A stretch of DNA of 64,000 nt from Conexibacter sp. SYSU D00693. Lineage in GTDB: Bacteria > Actinomycetota > Thermoleophilia > Solirubrobacterales > Solirubrobacteraceae. The stretch is from contig NZ_CP070950.1 of assembly GCF_017084525.1 (NCBI RefSeq), forward strand, positions 124,001-188,000. Reading direction: 5' to 3'. The position numbers and the translations under genes were made by a program. The notes below the pieces were generated by a model. The model made no database searches. It was not told the DNA's origin and worked only from the letters and a program-made list of their open reading frames with translations. The stretch's first letter is position 1. Each line of letters opens with the position of its first letter. Below are positions 45,541 through 55,377 of this stretch, piece after piece.

Positions 45541-47193
45541 GTGGACGACCGCGGCGACCGCACGGCGCAGCAGGACGCGCCTGGCGCCGACCGCGTCCAG
45601 GCCACCCGTCCGGCTGCCCGCGGGGTGGCCCGCAACACCGCCATCTTCTCGGCGCTGACCGCCGTCAGCCGCGTCGCCGGTCTCGCGCGCGAGATCCTCG
45701 CCTCGGCGTTCTTCGGCACCTCGGCGGGGTTCAGCGCCTTCACGCTGGCGTTCAACATCCCGAACACCGTCCGCGCGCTCTTCGCCGACTCGGCCCTGAG
45801 CGCCGCCTTCGTCCCGGTCTTCACCGAGCTCATCGAGGAGGACCGCCGCAAGGAGGCCTTCCGCCTGGCCAGCACGCTCGCGCTGCTGATGCTCGGCGTG
45901 CTCGGGGCGCTGACGGTCCTCTTCGTCATCACCGCGAACCTCGTCGTCCCGCTGCTCGTGGGCGGCGGAGGCTCGGACTTCGAGGAGCTCGTCGTCGGGC
46001 TCAGCCAGGTGCTGTTCCCGATCGTCGTGCTGCTCGCGGTCAACGGGCTCGCGGTCGGGATCCTCAACGCCCACGACCACTTCACCGTCCCGGCGCTCAG
46101 CCCGGTCGTGTGGAACGTCGTGATCGTCGTCTTCCTCGTCGGCGGCCACGTCACCCTCGACGGCGACGCCGAGCTCTACGCCTACGCCGTGGGCATCGTC
46201 GCGGGCACCGCGGCGCAGCTCGCCATGGCGCTGCCGGTCCTGCGGCAGGTCGGCTTCAAGCTCACCTTCCAGGTCGATCTGCGCGACCCGCGGGTCCGTC
46301 AGGTCCTGGTGCTCATGCTGCCGGTGACGATCGGCCTCGGCCTGATCAACGTCAACCTGCTGATCAACTCCATCCTCGGCAAGCTCGTCTCCGAGGAGGC
46401 GCCCCGGGCCATCGACGCGGCGTTCCGCATCTACATGCTGCCGCAGGGGATCTTCAGCGTCGCGATCGCCACCGTCCTGTTCCCGGCGCTCAGCCGCCTC
46501 GCCGTCCGTCGCGACCTCGCCGGCCTGCGCGACCTGCTGGGCAGCGGCATGCGCCAGATCCTCCTGACGCTCGTCCCCGCGGCCGTGTTCAGCGTCTGCC
46601 TGGCCGAGCCGATCACGCGGCTGGTCTACGAGCGCGGGGCGTTCGACGCCGACTCGACCGAGCAGGTCGCCGAGGCGCTGCTGTGGTTCAGCCTCTCGCT
46701 GCCCCTCAGCGGCATCAACCTCCTGCTCACGCGCACGTTCTTCAGCCTCCAGCAGCCCTGGGTCACCGCCGGGCTGAGCGCGCTGAACCTCGGCGTGAAC
46801 GTCGCGGTCTCCGTCGCGCTCTACGAGCCGTTCGGCATCGCCGGGATCGTCGTGGGCACGACGGTGGCCAACGTCGTCATGGCGGTCGCCCAGGCCCGCA
46901 AGCTGCGGCCGCTGCTCGAGGGCCGGCTCGACTTCTGGGAGACGTTCCTCACCGGCCTGCGGGTGCTCGTCGCATCGCTCGCCGCGTTCGGCATCGCCGC
47001 GTTCATGGTCTGGTACTGGCTCGACGACCTCCTGGGCCGAGCGCTCCTCGCCCAGCTGCTGAGCATGGGCTTCGCGCTGGGCGTCGGCATCGCGCTCTAC
47101 GGCGCGTTCGTCCAGGCCCTCGGCGTGCGCGAGGCCGAGCAGGTGCGCCGGCTCGTCGCCGGACGCCTCGGCCGCCGCCCTCGCGCGCGCTAG
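45541..47193 (+). CDS. murJ: Lipid II flippase MurJ
   Basis: 550 residues from GTG, MOP-superfamily with 14 membrane segments. FSALTAVSRVAGLAREILASAFFGTSAGFSAFTLAFNIPNTVRALFADSALSAAFVPVFTE is the classical first part with the arginines that bind lipid II in the central cavity; INLLLTRTFFSLQQPWVTAGLSALNLGVNVAVS marks the second half. An N-terminal hydrophilic extension of about 30 residues is present. It exports the peptidoglycan precursor used by RodA and PBP2. The TAG stop overlaps the stop of the convergent gene in a CTAG. Confidence 0.95.
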   Translation: MDDRGDRTAQQDAPGADRVQATRPAARGVARNTAIFSALTAVSRVAGLAREILASAFFGTSAGFSAFTLAFNIPNTVRALFADSALSAAFVPVFTELIEEDRRKEAFRLASTLALLMLGVLGALTVLFVITANLVVPLLVGGGGSDFEELVVGLSQVLFPIVVLLAVNGLAVGILNAHDHFTVPALSPVVWNVVIVVFLVGGHVTLDGDAELYAYAVGIVAGTAAQLAMALPVLRQVGFKLTFQVDLRDPRVRQVLVLMLPVTIGLGLINVNLLINSILGKLVSEEAPRAIDAAFRIYMLPQGIFSVAIATVLFPALSRLAVRRDLAGLRDLLGSGMRQILLTLVPAAVFSVCLAEPITRLVYERGAFDADSTEQVAEALLWFSLSLPLSGINLLLTRTFFSLQQPWVTAGLSALNLGVNVAVSVALYEPFGIAGIVVGTTVANVVMAVAQARKLRPLLEGRLDFWETFLTGLRVLVASLAAFGIAAFMVWYWLDDLLGRALLAQLLSMGFALGVGIALYGAFVQALGVREAEQVRRLVAGRLGRRPRAR

Positions 47194-47609
47194 ACCGGCG
47201 CCGCGGTGGAGGCGTCGACGTCCACGGGCCGGCCCTCGGCGTCGCGCGCGACGTAGTGGATGGTCTGCGCGACGATCCGGCCGTCGCGCACGACGTAGGA
47301 GTCGGCGCCGTGGCGGATCTCGCAGTCCGAGCCCGCGTGGGCCCGCCAGGCCATGTAGGCGACGTCGCCGTCGCACACCACGTCCGAGCACTCGTAGCCC
47401 TCCGCCGAGGACCAGCGGTCCAGGGCGCGGGCCTGCTCGCGCACGCCGTCGTGACCGCGCCACACGCCCGTGACGGTCAGGACCGCGATGTCCGGGTCGA
47501 CGTTGCGCTCGAGGTCCTCCTCGAGCCGTCCCGCTGCTCGCAGGCGCAGGTGGTCCTCGACCACCTCGCGCGTCGAGCGGGACATGAGGTCCTGCTGCGA
47601 TCTGCGCAT
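47190..47609 (-). CDS. NTF2/SnoaL-like protein
   Basis: 139 residues from ATG 47609. The NTF2-like cone fold is suggested by REVVEDHLRLRAAGRLEEDLERNVDPDIAVLTVTGVWRGHDGVREQARALDRW, VCDGDVAYMAWRAHAG and DSYVVRDGRIVAQTIHYVARD. These proteins are small ligand-binding or isomerase-type enzymes; the activity is unknown. A second ATG at 47585 (MSRSTREVV) is an alternative start. Overlapping stop (CTAG) with murJ. Confidence 0.75.
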   Translation of the reverse strand: MRRSQQDLMSRSTREVVEDHLRLRAAGRLEEDLERNVDPDIAVLTVTGVWRGHDGVREQARALDRWSSAEGYECSDVVCDGDVAYMAWRAHAGSDCEIRHGADSYVVRDGRIVAQTIHYVARDAEGRPVDVDASTAAPV

Positions 47610-47698
47610 GACGCCGCGGCTACCCGAGGGACACCGCGCCATGCGGCGCCGCCCGTGCGACGAACGGTGCGCCGCTCAACCACCTGTCCAGTCTGCCG

Positions 47699-49108
47699 AT
47701 GCGGACCTCAGTGGATCCGAGGCTCGCGATCTGCACGGACGTCGCGGCGGCCTGCCAGGCCGCCGTCGACGTGCTGACGGCCGCCGACCGCGGCCTGCTG
47801 CCCAGCGCCTACGTCGCGCGTGGCCCGCGCCTGCGCTGCCTCGCCGCCCACGGCTACTGGCAGGTGCGCGACGGGATCCCGGCCGGCAACGGCATCCTCG
47901 GCCGGACCTTCGAGCGCGGGACCGAGCACGTCCTGCGCGACGTCCGCCACTGCGCCGACTACATCGCGGCCGGCGACGGCGTCGTCGCCGAGGTCTGCAT
48001 CCCCCTGCGCCACCAGGGCCGCGTCGTCGGCGTGCTCAACGTCGAGGCGCGCCGTCCCCTCGACCCCGACGACGTCGAGCTCGTCCGCGGGGTCGCGGTC
48101 GCGCTCGAGCGCCGCATCACCCAGCTCGGCGGCCCGCCCGCCGAGTCGCTGGCCCAGCGCCTCGCGCGCCACACCGTCCGCCTCGCCGCGGTCGAGGGGG
48201 AGAGGAAGCTCCGCGGCGCCGTGCTCGACGCGGCGCACGACCTGCTGCCCGCCGACAGCGCCGCGCTCGTGCTGCGCTCCGCCACGGGCCACCTCGGCGT
48301 CGTGGCGGCCCACGGGCCGCTCAGCGACGTCCTGCGCACGGCCGGCCAGGAGGCGCTGCGCGGCATCGCGGCCTGGACCGCGACCGGCGCCTCCTGCTAC
48401 ACGGTCGCCGAGCCGGGTGAGGAGCTCGGCGCCGGCATGGGCGTCCTGCGCAGCCGCGGCGTCGGGTCGCTGGCCGCGTTCGCCGCCCACGCCGGGGCCA
48501 TCGACGCGATCCTCCTCGTCGCCGACCGCGGCCACGTCACGCCGTCGCCCGAGGAGGTCGAGGTGCTCGAGCTCCTGGCGGTCCATGCGGCCAGCTGCCT
48601 GCGCTCCGCGCGCGCGACGCGTGACCTCCAGCGCGCCGCGTCCACCGACGCGCTCACCGGCCTCGGCCACCACGCGGCCTTCCAGGACGCGCTCGCGGCC
48701 GCCCAGGCCCGCGGCGACGTCGCGGTCCTCGCCATCGACGTCGACGGCTTCAAGGGCTACAACGACGCCCACGGCCACCCGGCCGGCGACGCCCTGCTCG
48801 TCGAGCTCGCCACGATCCTGCGCGCGGTGCTGCGCACGGGCGACGCCGTCTTCCGGGTCGGCGGCGACGAGTTCGCCGCGCTCCTGCGCACCGACGGCGC
48901 CTCGGGCGCCGCCCTGCTGGCCGCCCAGCGCCTGCACGAGGCCGTCGCGGCGGCCGGGCTGCCGGTGACGCTGTCGGTCGGCGTGGCCGAGCCGCGTCCC
49001 GGCGAGACCGCCGCCGACGCGATCGCGCGGGCCGACGCGGCCCTGTACCGCGTCAAGCGCGCGGGCCGCGACGGCGTGGGCGGGGACCTCGCGCTGGCCG
49101 CACGCTGA
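47699..49108 (+). CDS. Diguanylate cyclase with two GAF-like domains
   Basis: 469 residues. Two GAF-type sensor domains (about 10-145 and 160-300; the first with [20 protein letters not shown] and [19 protein letters not shown]) precede a GGDEF domain. The active site is GGDEF itself (388-392), and the inhibitory site RxxD (Arg379-Asp382) stands five residues before it, so product inhibition by c-di-GMP is expected. No EAL domain. It is cytoplasmic and probably senses a small ligand or redox state through the GAF domains. It is divergent to the NTF2-like gene. Confidence 0.92.
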   Translation: MRTSVDPRLAICTDVAAACQAAVDVLTAADRGLLPSAYVARGPRLRCLAAHGYWQVRDGIPAGNGILGRTFERGTEHVLRDVRHCADYIAAGDGVVAEVCIPLRHQGRVVGVLNVEARRPLDPDDVELVRGVAVALERRITQLGGPPAESLAQRLARHTVRLAAVEGERKLRGAVLDAAHDLLPADSAALVLRSATGHLGVVAAHGPLSDVLRTAGQEALRGIAAWTATGASCYTVAEPGEELGAGMGVLRSRGVGSLAAFAAHAGAIDAILLVADRGHVTPSPEEVEVLELLAVHAASCLRSARATRDLQRAASTDALTGLGHHAAFQDALAAAQARGDVAVLAIDVDGFKGYNDAHGHPAGDALLVELATILRAVLRTGDAVFRVGGDEFAALLRTDGASGAALLAAQRLHEAVAAAGLPVTLSVGVAEPRPGETAADAIARADAALYRVKRAGRDGVGGDLALAAR

Positions 49109-49126
49109 GCCACGGGCCGCGGGCTC

Positions 49127-49132
49127 TACCCT
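49127..49132 (+). promoter_or_regulatory. -10 box (TACCCT) of lepA
   Basis: TACCCT, 11 nt before the GTG start of lepA. Confidence 0.4.
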
Positions 49133-49143
49133 TCGCCGTCCTC

Positions 49144-50952
<1,809 letters not shown>

Positions 50953-50955
50953 CGC

Positions 50956-51255
50956 CTAGCGGCGGCTCCAGGCGTCGAGGTCCAGCAGGATCGGCGCGAG
51001 CTCGCGCCCGTCCTCCGTCAGGCCGTAGGCCCCGGCACGCTGCTCGACGATGCCGCCCTCGGCCAGGTCCTTCAGCCGCTGGGCGAGGACGGAGGTGGAG
51101 ACCTCGTCGCAGCGGCGTCGCAGCTCCGCGTAGGGCAGGGGCGCGTCGCGCAGCTCCCACAGGACGCGCAGGGCCCAGCGACGGCCCAGGAGCTCCAGCA
51201 GGTCGTTGATCGGGTGCTTGTGCTTCGAATTCAGAAGTGCCAGGGTAGCGGCCAT
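50956..51255 (-). CDS. HxlR-family transcriptional regulator
   Basis: 99 residues. NDLLELLGRRWALRVLWELRDAPLPYAELRRRCDEVSTSVLAQRLKDLAEGGIVEQ and the wing YGLTEDGRELAPILLDLDAW are HxlR signatures; no cysteine in the usual N-terminal sensor position is seen except in RRRCDEV. The ATG (51255-51253) has a GGAGG 9 nt upstream and shares a CATG with the start of the divergent AhpD-like gene, so the two genes are probably a regulator-target pair. Confidence 0.88.
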   Translation of the reverse strand: MAATLALLNSKHKHPINDLLELLGRRWALRVLWELRDAPLPYAELRRRCDEVSTSVLAQRLKDLAEGGIVEQRAGAYGLTEDGRELAPILLDLDAWSRR

Positions 51256-51808
51256 GACGCCGCGCCTCCAGCCCCTCGAGCCGCCCTACGACGCGCCGGT
51301 CGCCGAGGACCTGCGCCGGCTCATGGGCGCCGCCGAGCTCCCGCCGCTCGCGCTCTTCCGGACCATCGCCCACCACCCGCAGCTCCTCGGGCGCTTCCGG
51401 CAGATCGGCAGCTCGCTGCTGTCGTTCGGGACGCTCGACGCCGCCGACCGCGAGACCGTCATCCACCGCACGACGGCGCGCTGCGGGGCGGCGTACGAGT
51501 GGGGCGTTCACGCGCGGCTCTTCGCACAGCCGCTCGGGCTGGGCGAGGACTGGCTTGCTGCGACCTGGGCCGGGGAGGCGGACGACCCCGCGTTCAGCCC
51601 GCGCCAGCGGCGGCTCGTGGCGCTCGTCGACGAGCTCCACGACACGGGCACCGTCACCGACGCGACCTGGTCGGCCCTGGCCGCGGACCACGACGCGGCG
51701 GCGCTCGTCGAGCTCGTCTGCCTCGTCGGCTTCTACCACCTGGTCTCGTTCTGCTGCGGGGCGTTCGGCGTCGAGGGCGAGCCGTGGGCGGTCGCCCCGC
51801 CCGCCTAG
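51254..51808 (+). CDS. Carboxymuconolactone decarboxylase/AhpD-like protein
   Basis: 184 residues from the ATG at 51254. The CMD-type motif RTTARCGAAYEWGVHARL with Glu, Cys and His, and the preceding LLSFGTLDAADRETVIH, are typical; only one Cys of the AhpD CxxC pair is present, so it belongs to the decarboxylase-like rather than the peroxidase-reductase type. Its start codon overlaps that of the divergent HxlR gene, which probably regulates it. An SDR gene follows with only 10 bp between. Confidence 0.82.
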   Translation: MTPRLQPLEPPYDAPVAEDLRRLMGAAELPPLALFRTIAHHPQLLGRFRQIGSSLLSFGTLDAADRETVIHRTTARCGAAYEWGVHARLFAQPLGLGEDWLAATWAGEADDPAFSPRQRRLVALVDELHDTGTVTDATWSALAADHDAAALVELVCLVGFYHLVSFCCGAFGVEGEPWAVAPPA

Positions 51809-51811
51809 GCT
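51806..51811 (+). promoter_or_regulatory. -10 box (TAGGCT) of an SDR gene, overlapping the previous stop
   Basis: TAGGCT begins with the TAG stop of the AhpD-like gene and lies 7 nt before the ATG at 51819. Confidence 0.45.
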
Positions 51812-51818
51812 GCGGCCC

Positions 51819-52592
51819 ATGGACCTGGGCATCGCCGGCAAGACCGCCGTCGTGACCGGCGCGAGCGCCGGGATCGGGCTCGAGACCGCGCGGCGGCTCG
51901 CCGCCGAGGGCGCGCACGTCGTGCTCGTCGGCCGTCGGGAGGAGCGGGTCCGGGCGGCGGCCGCGGAGGTCGGAGGCGTCGCGGTCGCGGCGGACGTCGT
52001 CGACCCGGCGGCGCTCGACGCCATCGCCGCGGCGGCGGGCGACGCCGTCGACGTGCTCGTCAACAACGCCGGCACGTCGTACGCCAAGCCGCTGGACGCG
52101 CTGACCGACGACGAGTGGCACGCGCAGTACGACCTCCATGTCGTCGCGCCGATGCGGCTGATGAAGGCGTGGTGTCCCGGCATGGCCGCACGGGGCTGGG
52201 GGCGGGTCGTGAACGTCTGCTCCTCGGCGGGCAAGCGCCCGTCGCTGACGAACGCCGCGTACTCCGTCACCAAGGCCGCGCAGCTGTCGCTCTCGCGCGT
52301 CTTCGCCGACAGCTACGCCGCCGACGGCGTGCTGGTCAACGCCGTCGCCCCGGGCGCCACCGCCTCGCCGCTGTGGGTCGCCGAGGGCGGCCTGGCCGAC
52401 CAGACCGCGAAGGCGCGCGGGATCTCCCGGGAGGAGGCGCTCGAGGTGCAGGAGGCCAAGGTCCCGCTCGGGCGCTTCGCCGACCCCGGCGAGGTCGCCG
52501 ACGTGGTCGCCTTCCTGTGCTCCGAGCGCGCGTCGACGGTCACGGGCGCGGCGTGGTCGGTCGACGGCGGCACCGTCGCGACGATCGTCTGA
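51819..52592 (+). CDS. Short-chain dehydrogenase/reductase
   Basis: 257 residues, classical SDR. TGASAGIG (16-23), VAADVVD, VNNAGTSY, VCSSAGKRPSLTNAAYSVTKAA (Ser, Tyr, Lys catalytic) and VAPGATASPLW; the end GRFADPGEVADVVAFLCSERASTVTGAAWSVDGG is typical of FabG-like enzymes. The arginine after the second strand (VGRREERV) suggests NADP. Substrate unknown. A second SDR follows 21 bp later in the same direction. Confidence 0.9.
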   Translation: MDLGIAGKTAVVTGASAGIGLETARRLAAEGAHVVLVGRREERVRAAAAEVGGVAVAADVVDPAALDAIAAAAGDAVDVLVNNAGTSYAKPLDALTDDEWHAQYDLHVVAPMRLMKAWCPGMAARGWGRVVNVCSSAGKRPSLTNAAYSVTKAAQLSLSRVFADSYAADGVLVNAVAPGATASPLWVAEGGLADQTAKARGISREEALEVQEAKVPLGRFADPGEVADVVAFLCSERASTVTGAAWSVDGGTVATIV

Positions 52593-52600
52593 CGCGCCAG

Positions 52601-52606
52601 TAGGGT
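52601..52606 (+). promoter_or_regulatory. -10 box (TAGGGT) of the second SDR gene
   Basis: TAGGGT, 7 nt before the ATG at 52614. Confidence 0.45.
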
Positions 52607-52613
52607 CGCGCCC

Positions 52614-53393
52614 ATGATCGCCCTGGTGACCGGCGCGTCGAGCGGGATCGGCGAGGCCACCGCGCGCAAGCTCGCGCGCGAGCGCGGCGCCCACGTCGTC
52701 CTCGTCGCCCGGCGCGAGGACCGGCTGCGCACGCTCGCGGCCGAGCTCGGCAAGGCCACCGTCCTGGCGGTCGACCTGCTGGAGGACGAGGCGCCGGCGC
52801 GCATCCTGCAGGCCGTCGAGGCCGAGCACGGGCGGCTCGACCTGCTGGTCAACAACGCGGGCGCGGCGTGGCGCGGGCGCTTCGGCGACCCCGAGCACGG
52901 GTGGGCGAACGTCGAGCGCCACATGCGGCTGAACTTCGACGCGCAGGTGCGGCTGACCGAGGCGCTGCTGCCGCTGCTGCGCCGCAGCGCGCCGAGCTCG
53001 ATCGTGAACGTCGCGAGCACCGCCGGCCGGGTCTCGCGGGCCAACTCCGGCGCGTACTCCGCGTCGAAGTTCGCCCTGGCGGGGTGGACGGACGCGCTGC
53101 ACCTCGAGGAGCTCGCGCACGGCGTCCACGTCGGTCTGGTCCTGCCGGGCTTCGTGGCCACGGAGGGCTTCCCGCAGCGCGAGCTCGTCGACAACCCCAG
53201 GACGCGCTGGATGGTCTCGACGCCGGACAAGGTCGCCGACGCGATCCTCGAGGCGGGCCCGGGCGGCAAGGCCGAGCGCTACGTGCCGCGGGCCTACGGG
53301 CTGGTCGCCGCGGCGCGGGTCCTCATGCCGCGCGTCGTGCGCAAGGCGACGGGTGGCGGCGGGGCGATGACCCCGGCCACCGGCGCGAAGTAG
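52614..53393 (+). CDS. Short-chain dehydrogenase/reductase
   Basis: 259 residues: TGASSGIG (6-13), VLVARREDRL (NADP-type Arg), VNNAGAAW, NVASTAGRVSRANSGAYSASKFA (catalytic Ser, Tyr, Lys) and LPGFVATEGF. The C-terminal PRVVRKATGGGGAMTPATGAK tail is unusual. Probably acts on a lipid or ketone; substrate unknown. Confidence 0.9.
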   Translation: MIALVTGASSGIGEATARKLARERGAHVVLVARREDRLRTLAAELGKATVLAVDLLEDEAPARILQAVEAEHGRLDLLVNNAGAAWRGRFGDPEHGWANVERHMRLNFDAQVRLTEALLPLLRRSAPSSIVNVASTAGRVSRANSGAYSASKFALAGWTDALHLEELAHGVHVGLVLPGFVATEGFPQRELVDNPRTRWMVSTPDKVADAILEAGPGGKAERYVPRAYGLVAAARVLMPRVVRKATGGGGAMTPATGAK

Positions 53394-53428
53394 GGCCAGC
53401 CGCACTGGCGAGCACCCGCGCAGCGCTC

Positions 53429-53434
53429 TAGCCT
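53429..53434 (+). promoter_or_regulatory. -10 box (TAGCCT) of the rsgA leader
   Basis: TAGCCT, 9 nt before the ATG of a short leader frame at 53444 and 113 nt before rsgA. Confidence 0.4.
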
Positions 53435-53443
53435 GCGCGGCGG

Positions 53444-53470
53444 ATGCAGCTCCTCGCCGCCACGTCCTGA
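53444..53470 (+). CDS. Possible 8-residue leader peptide upstream of rsgA
   Basis: ATG to TGA, translation MQLLAATS. It sits at the position of a leaderless start (9 nt after a -10 box) and is followed by a GC-rich hairpin and then rsgA, the layout of an attenuator. There is no run of one amino acid that would point to a signal. Confidence 0.3.
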   Translation: MQLLAATS

Positions 53471-53474
53471 CCTC

Positions 53475-53504
53475 GGCCGCGCCCCGCTTCGGGGACGCGC
53501 GGCC
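53475..53504 (+). promoter_or_regulatory. Hairpin in the rsgA leader
   Basis: GGCCGCG pairs with CGCGGCC (7 bp), an inner CCCC pairs with GGGG around a GCTTC loop, with a 3-nt bulge. It could be an attenuator or simply the terminator of the upstream SDR gene. Confidence 0.45.
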
Positions 53505-53547
53505 ACGCCACCCGTCATGACGTCCATGCTGCGAAGGAGACCTCGAA

Positions 53548-54525
53548 GTGACCAAGACCACCCTCGGGTGGGACGGCGACTGGGCGCGCGCCCTCGCCGA
53601 CCTGCAGGACCCCGCGCTGGTTCCGGCGCGGGTGACCGCCGTGCACCGCGGTCGCGTGGCCGTGCGCGGCGACGACCTCGAAGCGCTGCTGCCGGTCCTG
53701 GGCGACCACGCCGTGCTCGTCGGCGACTGGGTCGGCGTGCGCGACGGCGCCGTCCGCGCGCTGCTGCCGCGACGCACCGTCCTGGCCCGCGACGGTGCCG
53801 GCCAGGTCGCCAACGCCGACCTCTCGGTCGTCGTCACGGCGGCCGGCCAGGACCTCAGCGCGCGGCGCGTCGAGCGCTTCGTGGCGCTGGCCCGGGCAGG
53901 CGGCGTGGAGCCGCTGGTCGTCCTCAGCAAGGGCGACCTCTCCCGTGACCCCCTCGGCGACGCCGCGACCCTGGCCTCCCGGCTGGGGTGCGAGGTCCTG
54001 GCGCTCAGCGCGCAGGACGGCTGGGGCGTGACCGCGCTGCGCGCCCGCTTCGTGCCCGGCCGCACCGCGGTGCTCTCGGGCTCCTCGGGCGTCGGGAAGT
54101 CCACGCTCGTCAACCTCCTCCTGGGCGACGAGCGCCAGCGGACCCTCGAGGTCCGCGAGGGCGACGAACGGGGCCGCCACGCGACGACCCACCGGGAGCT
54201 CTTCGTCCTCGACGACGGCGCGCTCCTGGTCGACACCCCGGGGGTGCGGCTGCCCGGCATGGCGTCGACCGACGGCCTCGACGAGGCCTTCGCCGACGTC
54301 CAGGCGCTCGCCGCCCGATGCCGCTTCGCCGACTGCGCCCATGAGGGCGAGCCGGGCTGCGCCGTCCAGGCCGCGATCGCCGCCGGCGACCTCGACCCCG
54401 ACCGCCTGCGCTCGTTGCGCAAGCTCGAGCGCGAGGGCCTCACCGCGCAGGAGCGCCGCGAGCGCTCCCGCGCCTTCCACCGCCTGCACCGCAAGGACGT
54501 CCAGGCCCGCACCCGCCACCGCTGA
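53548..54525 (+). CDS. rsgA: Ribosome small-subunit GTPase RsgA
   Basis: 325 residues from GTG 53548 with GAAGGAGA upstream. The circularly permuted G domain has G4 (LSKGDL, a Ser in place of the usual Asn) and G5 before G1 (GSSGVGKST, 178-186), DERGRHATTHRELFVL (G2) and DTPGVRLPGM (G3). An OB domain lies first and a zinc site last (CRFADCAHEGEPGC). It helps maturation of the 30S subunit. The stop codon is inside the first GGGGAC-type palindrome. Confidence 0.95.
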   Translation: MTKTTLGWDGDWARALADLQDPALVPARVTAVHRGRVAVRGDDLEALLPVLGDHAVLVGDWVGVRDGAVRALLPRRTVLARDGAGQVANADLSVVVTAAGQDLSARRVERFVALARAGGVEPLVVLSKGDLSRDPLGDAATLASRLGCEVLALSAQDGWGVTALRARFVPGRTAVLSGSSGVGKSTLVNLLLGDERQRTLEVREGDERGRHATTHRELFVLDDGALLVDTPGVRLPGMASTDGLDEAFADVQALAARCRFADCAHEGEPGCAVQAAIAAGDLDPDRLRSLRKLEREGLTAQERRERSRAFHRLHRKDVQARTRHR

Positions 54526-54550
54526 GAAGCAGGGGACTGTCCCTTTCTTC
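54523..54550. repeat. REP-like palindrome, GGGGAC family, copy 1
   Basis: GGGAC, central T, GTCCC, with outer GAAG and CTTC arms; some mismatches between. It begins at the TGA stop of rsgA. A second, nearly perfect copy lies 70 nt downstream in the same orientation. Confidence 0.6.
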
Positions 54551-54619
54551 GCACGGCCTCGCAGCCCTCGCGGCGTCGTCGCGGACGAAGCGCCTGCAAA
54601 CGGGCGGGTTCGCCTCGCG

Positions 54620-54650
54620 TGAGAAGGAGGGGACTGTCCCCTTCTTCTCA
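54620..54650. repeat. REP-like palindrome, GGGGAC family, copy 2
   Basis: A 31-bp odd palindrome with one mismatched pair: TGAGAAGGAGGGGAC, central T, then the complementary arm. It ends at the stop codon of the minus-strand PIG-L-like gene (TCA at 54648-54650). As RNA it could also terminate both converging transcripts. Confidence 0.65.
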
Positions 54651-55280
54651 GCGGGGTGGGGCGAGGAGGAGCTCGACGGGCTGGTCGGCGGAGGCGAGGA
54701 TGGAGCAGCGGGTCGCGAAGTCCGTGACGTGCTCGCGCATCGCGGGCTCGTCGCCGAAGGTCGTCGGCAGGGCCGAGGCGTAGGCGGCGCCGGCGTCGAG
54801 CTTGGCGTCCAGGGCGTCGCCGATCGGCACGACGACGGGGCGGCGGGCGCCCGAGGTCAGGACCTCGTCGACCGCCTCGGGCTCGACGAGGGCACCCGGG
54901 AGGTCGACCCAGCGCAGCCGCCCCTCGAGGCCCAGGGCGTCGAGCGCGGTCGCGACCGCGTCGCCGTCGGGGCCGGCCCCGATGCCGAGCGGGCTGAGGA
55001 CGAGGTCGGGCAGGAGCTGCTCGAAGGCCGCCTGCAGGACCGCCGTCGCCAGCTCCGCATCGCCCGCGCCGACGGGCAGCCCGGCGTGCACGGCGCCGGC
55101 GAGGTCGAGGGCCGCGACGGCGCGGCGGTCCTCCTCGCGGCGCGAGGCCAGGCCCTCGCCGGCGGTGCACACGCTGAGCACGACGACGTCGTGGCCCTGT
55201 GCGGCATGGCGGGCCAGGGCACCGCCGCAGGAGAAGACGGCATCGGCGAGGTGCGGGCTGACGGCGACGATCCGGCTCAC
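54648..55280 (-). CDS. PIG-L/LmbE-family protein lacking catalytic residues
   Basis: 210 residues from GTG 55280. The fold is recognisable: VAVSPHLADAVFSCGGALARHAAQGHDVVVLSVCTAGEG and DLVLSPLGIGAGPDGDAV follow the family order. The family motif H-x-D-D-E/A, with the catalytic Asp and two zinc ligands, is HLADA here (catalytic Asp replaced by Ala12), and the later zinc-binding HxDH is replaced by GPDG (103-106). It is therefore probably inactive as a deacetylase and may be a pseudoenzyme or a binding protein. The true family acts on N-acetylglucosaminyl substrates such as mycothiol precursors. Start uncertain; the long upstream frame is shadow-like. Confidence 0.75.
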   Translation of the reverse strand: MSRIVAVSPHLADAVFSCGGALARHAAQGHDVVVLSVCTAGEGLASRREEDRRAVAALDLAGAVHAGLPVGAGDAELATAVLQAAFEQLLPDLVLSPLGIGAGPDGDAVATALDALGLEGRLRWVDLPGALVEPEAVDEVLTSGARRPVVVPIGDALDAKLDAGAAYASALPTTFGDEPAMREHVTDFATRCSILASADQPVELLLAPPR

Positions 55281-55377
55281 GGGGGCCGCGCAGTCTGGCA
55301 CCTGCCGGCCGCCGGCCCGCGCCCAGATCCACCTTTCGGCTGATGTGCGACAGCCGTCGCCGCGCCACGATGCCCGC

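Noticed and set aside
54802-55377. Upstream extension of the secreted Ig-fold protein
   Set aside because: The open frame continues antisense to the PIG-L-like gene, but a clean signal peptide begins at the GTG 55378.
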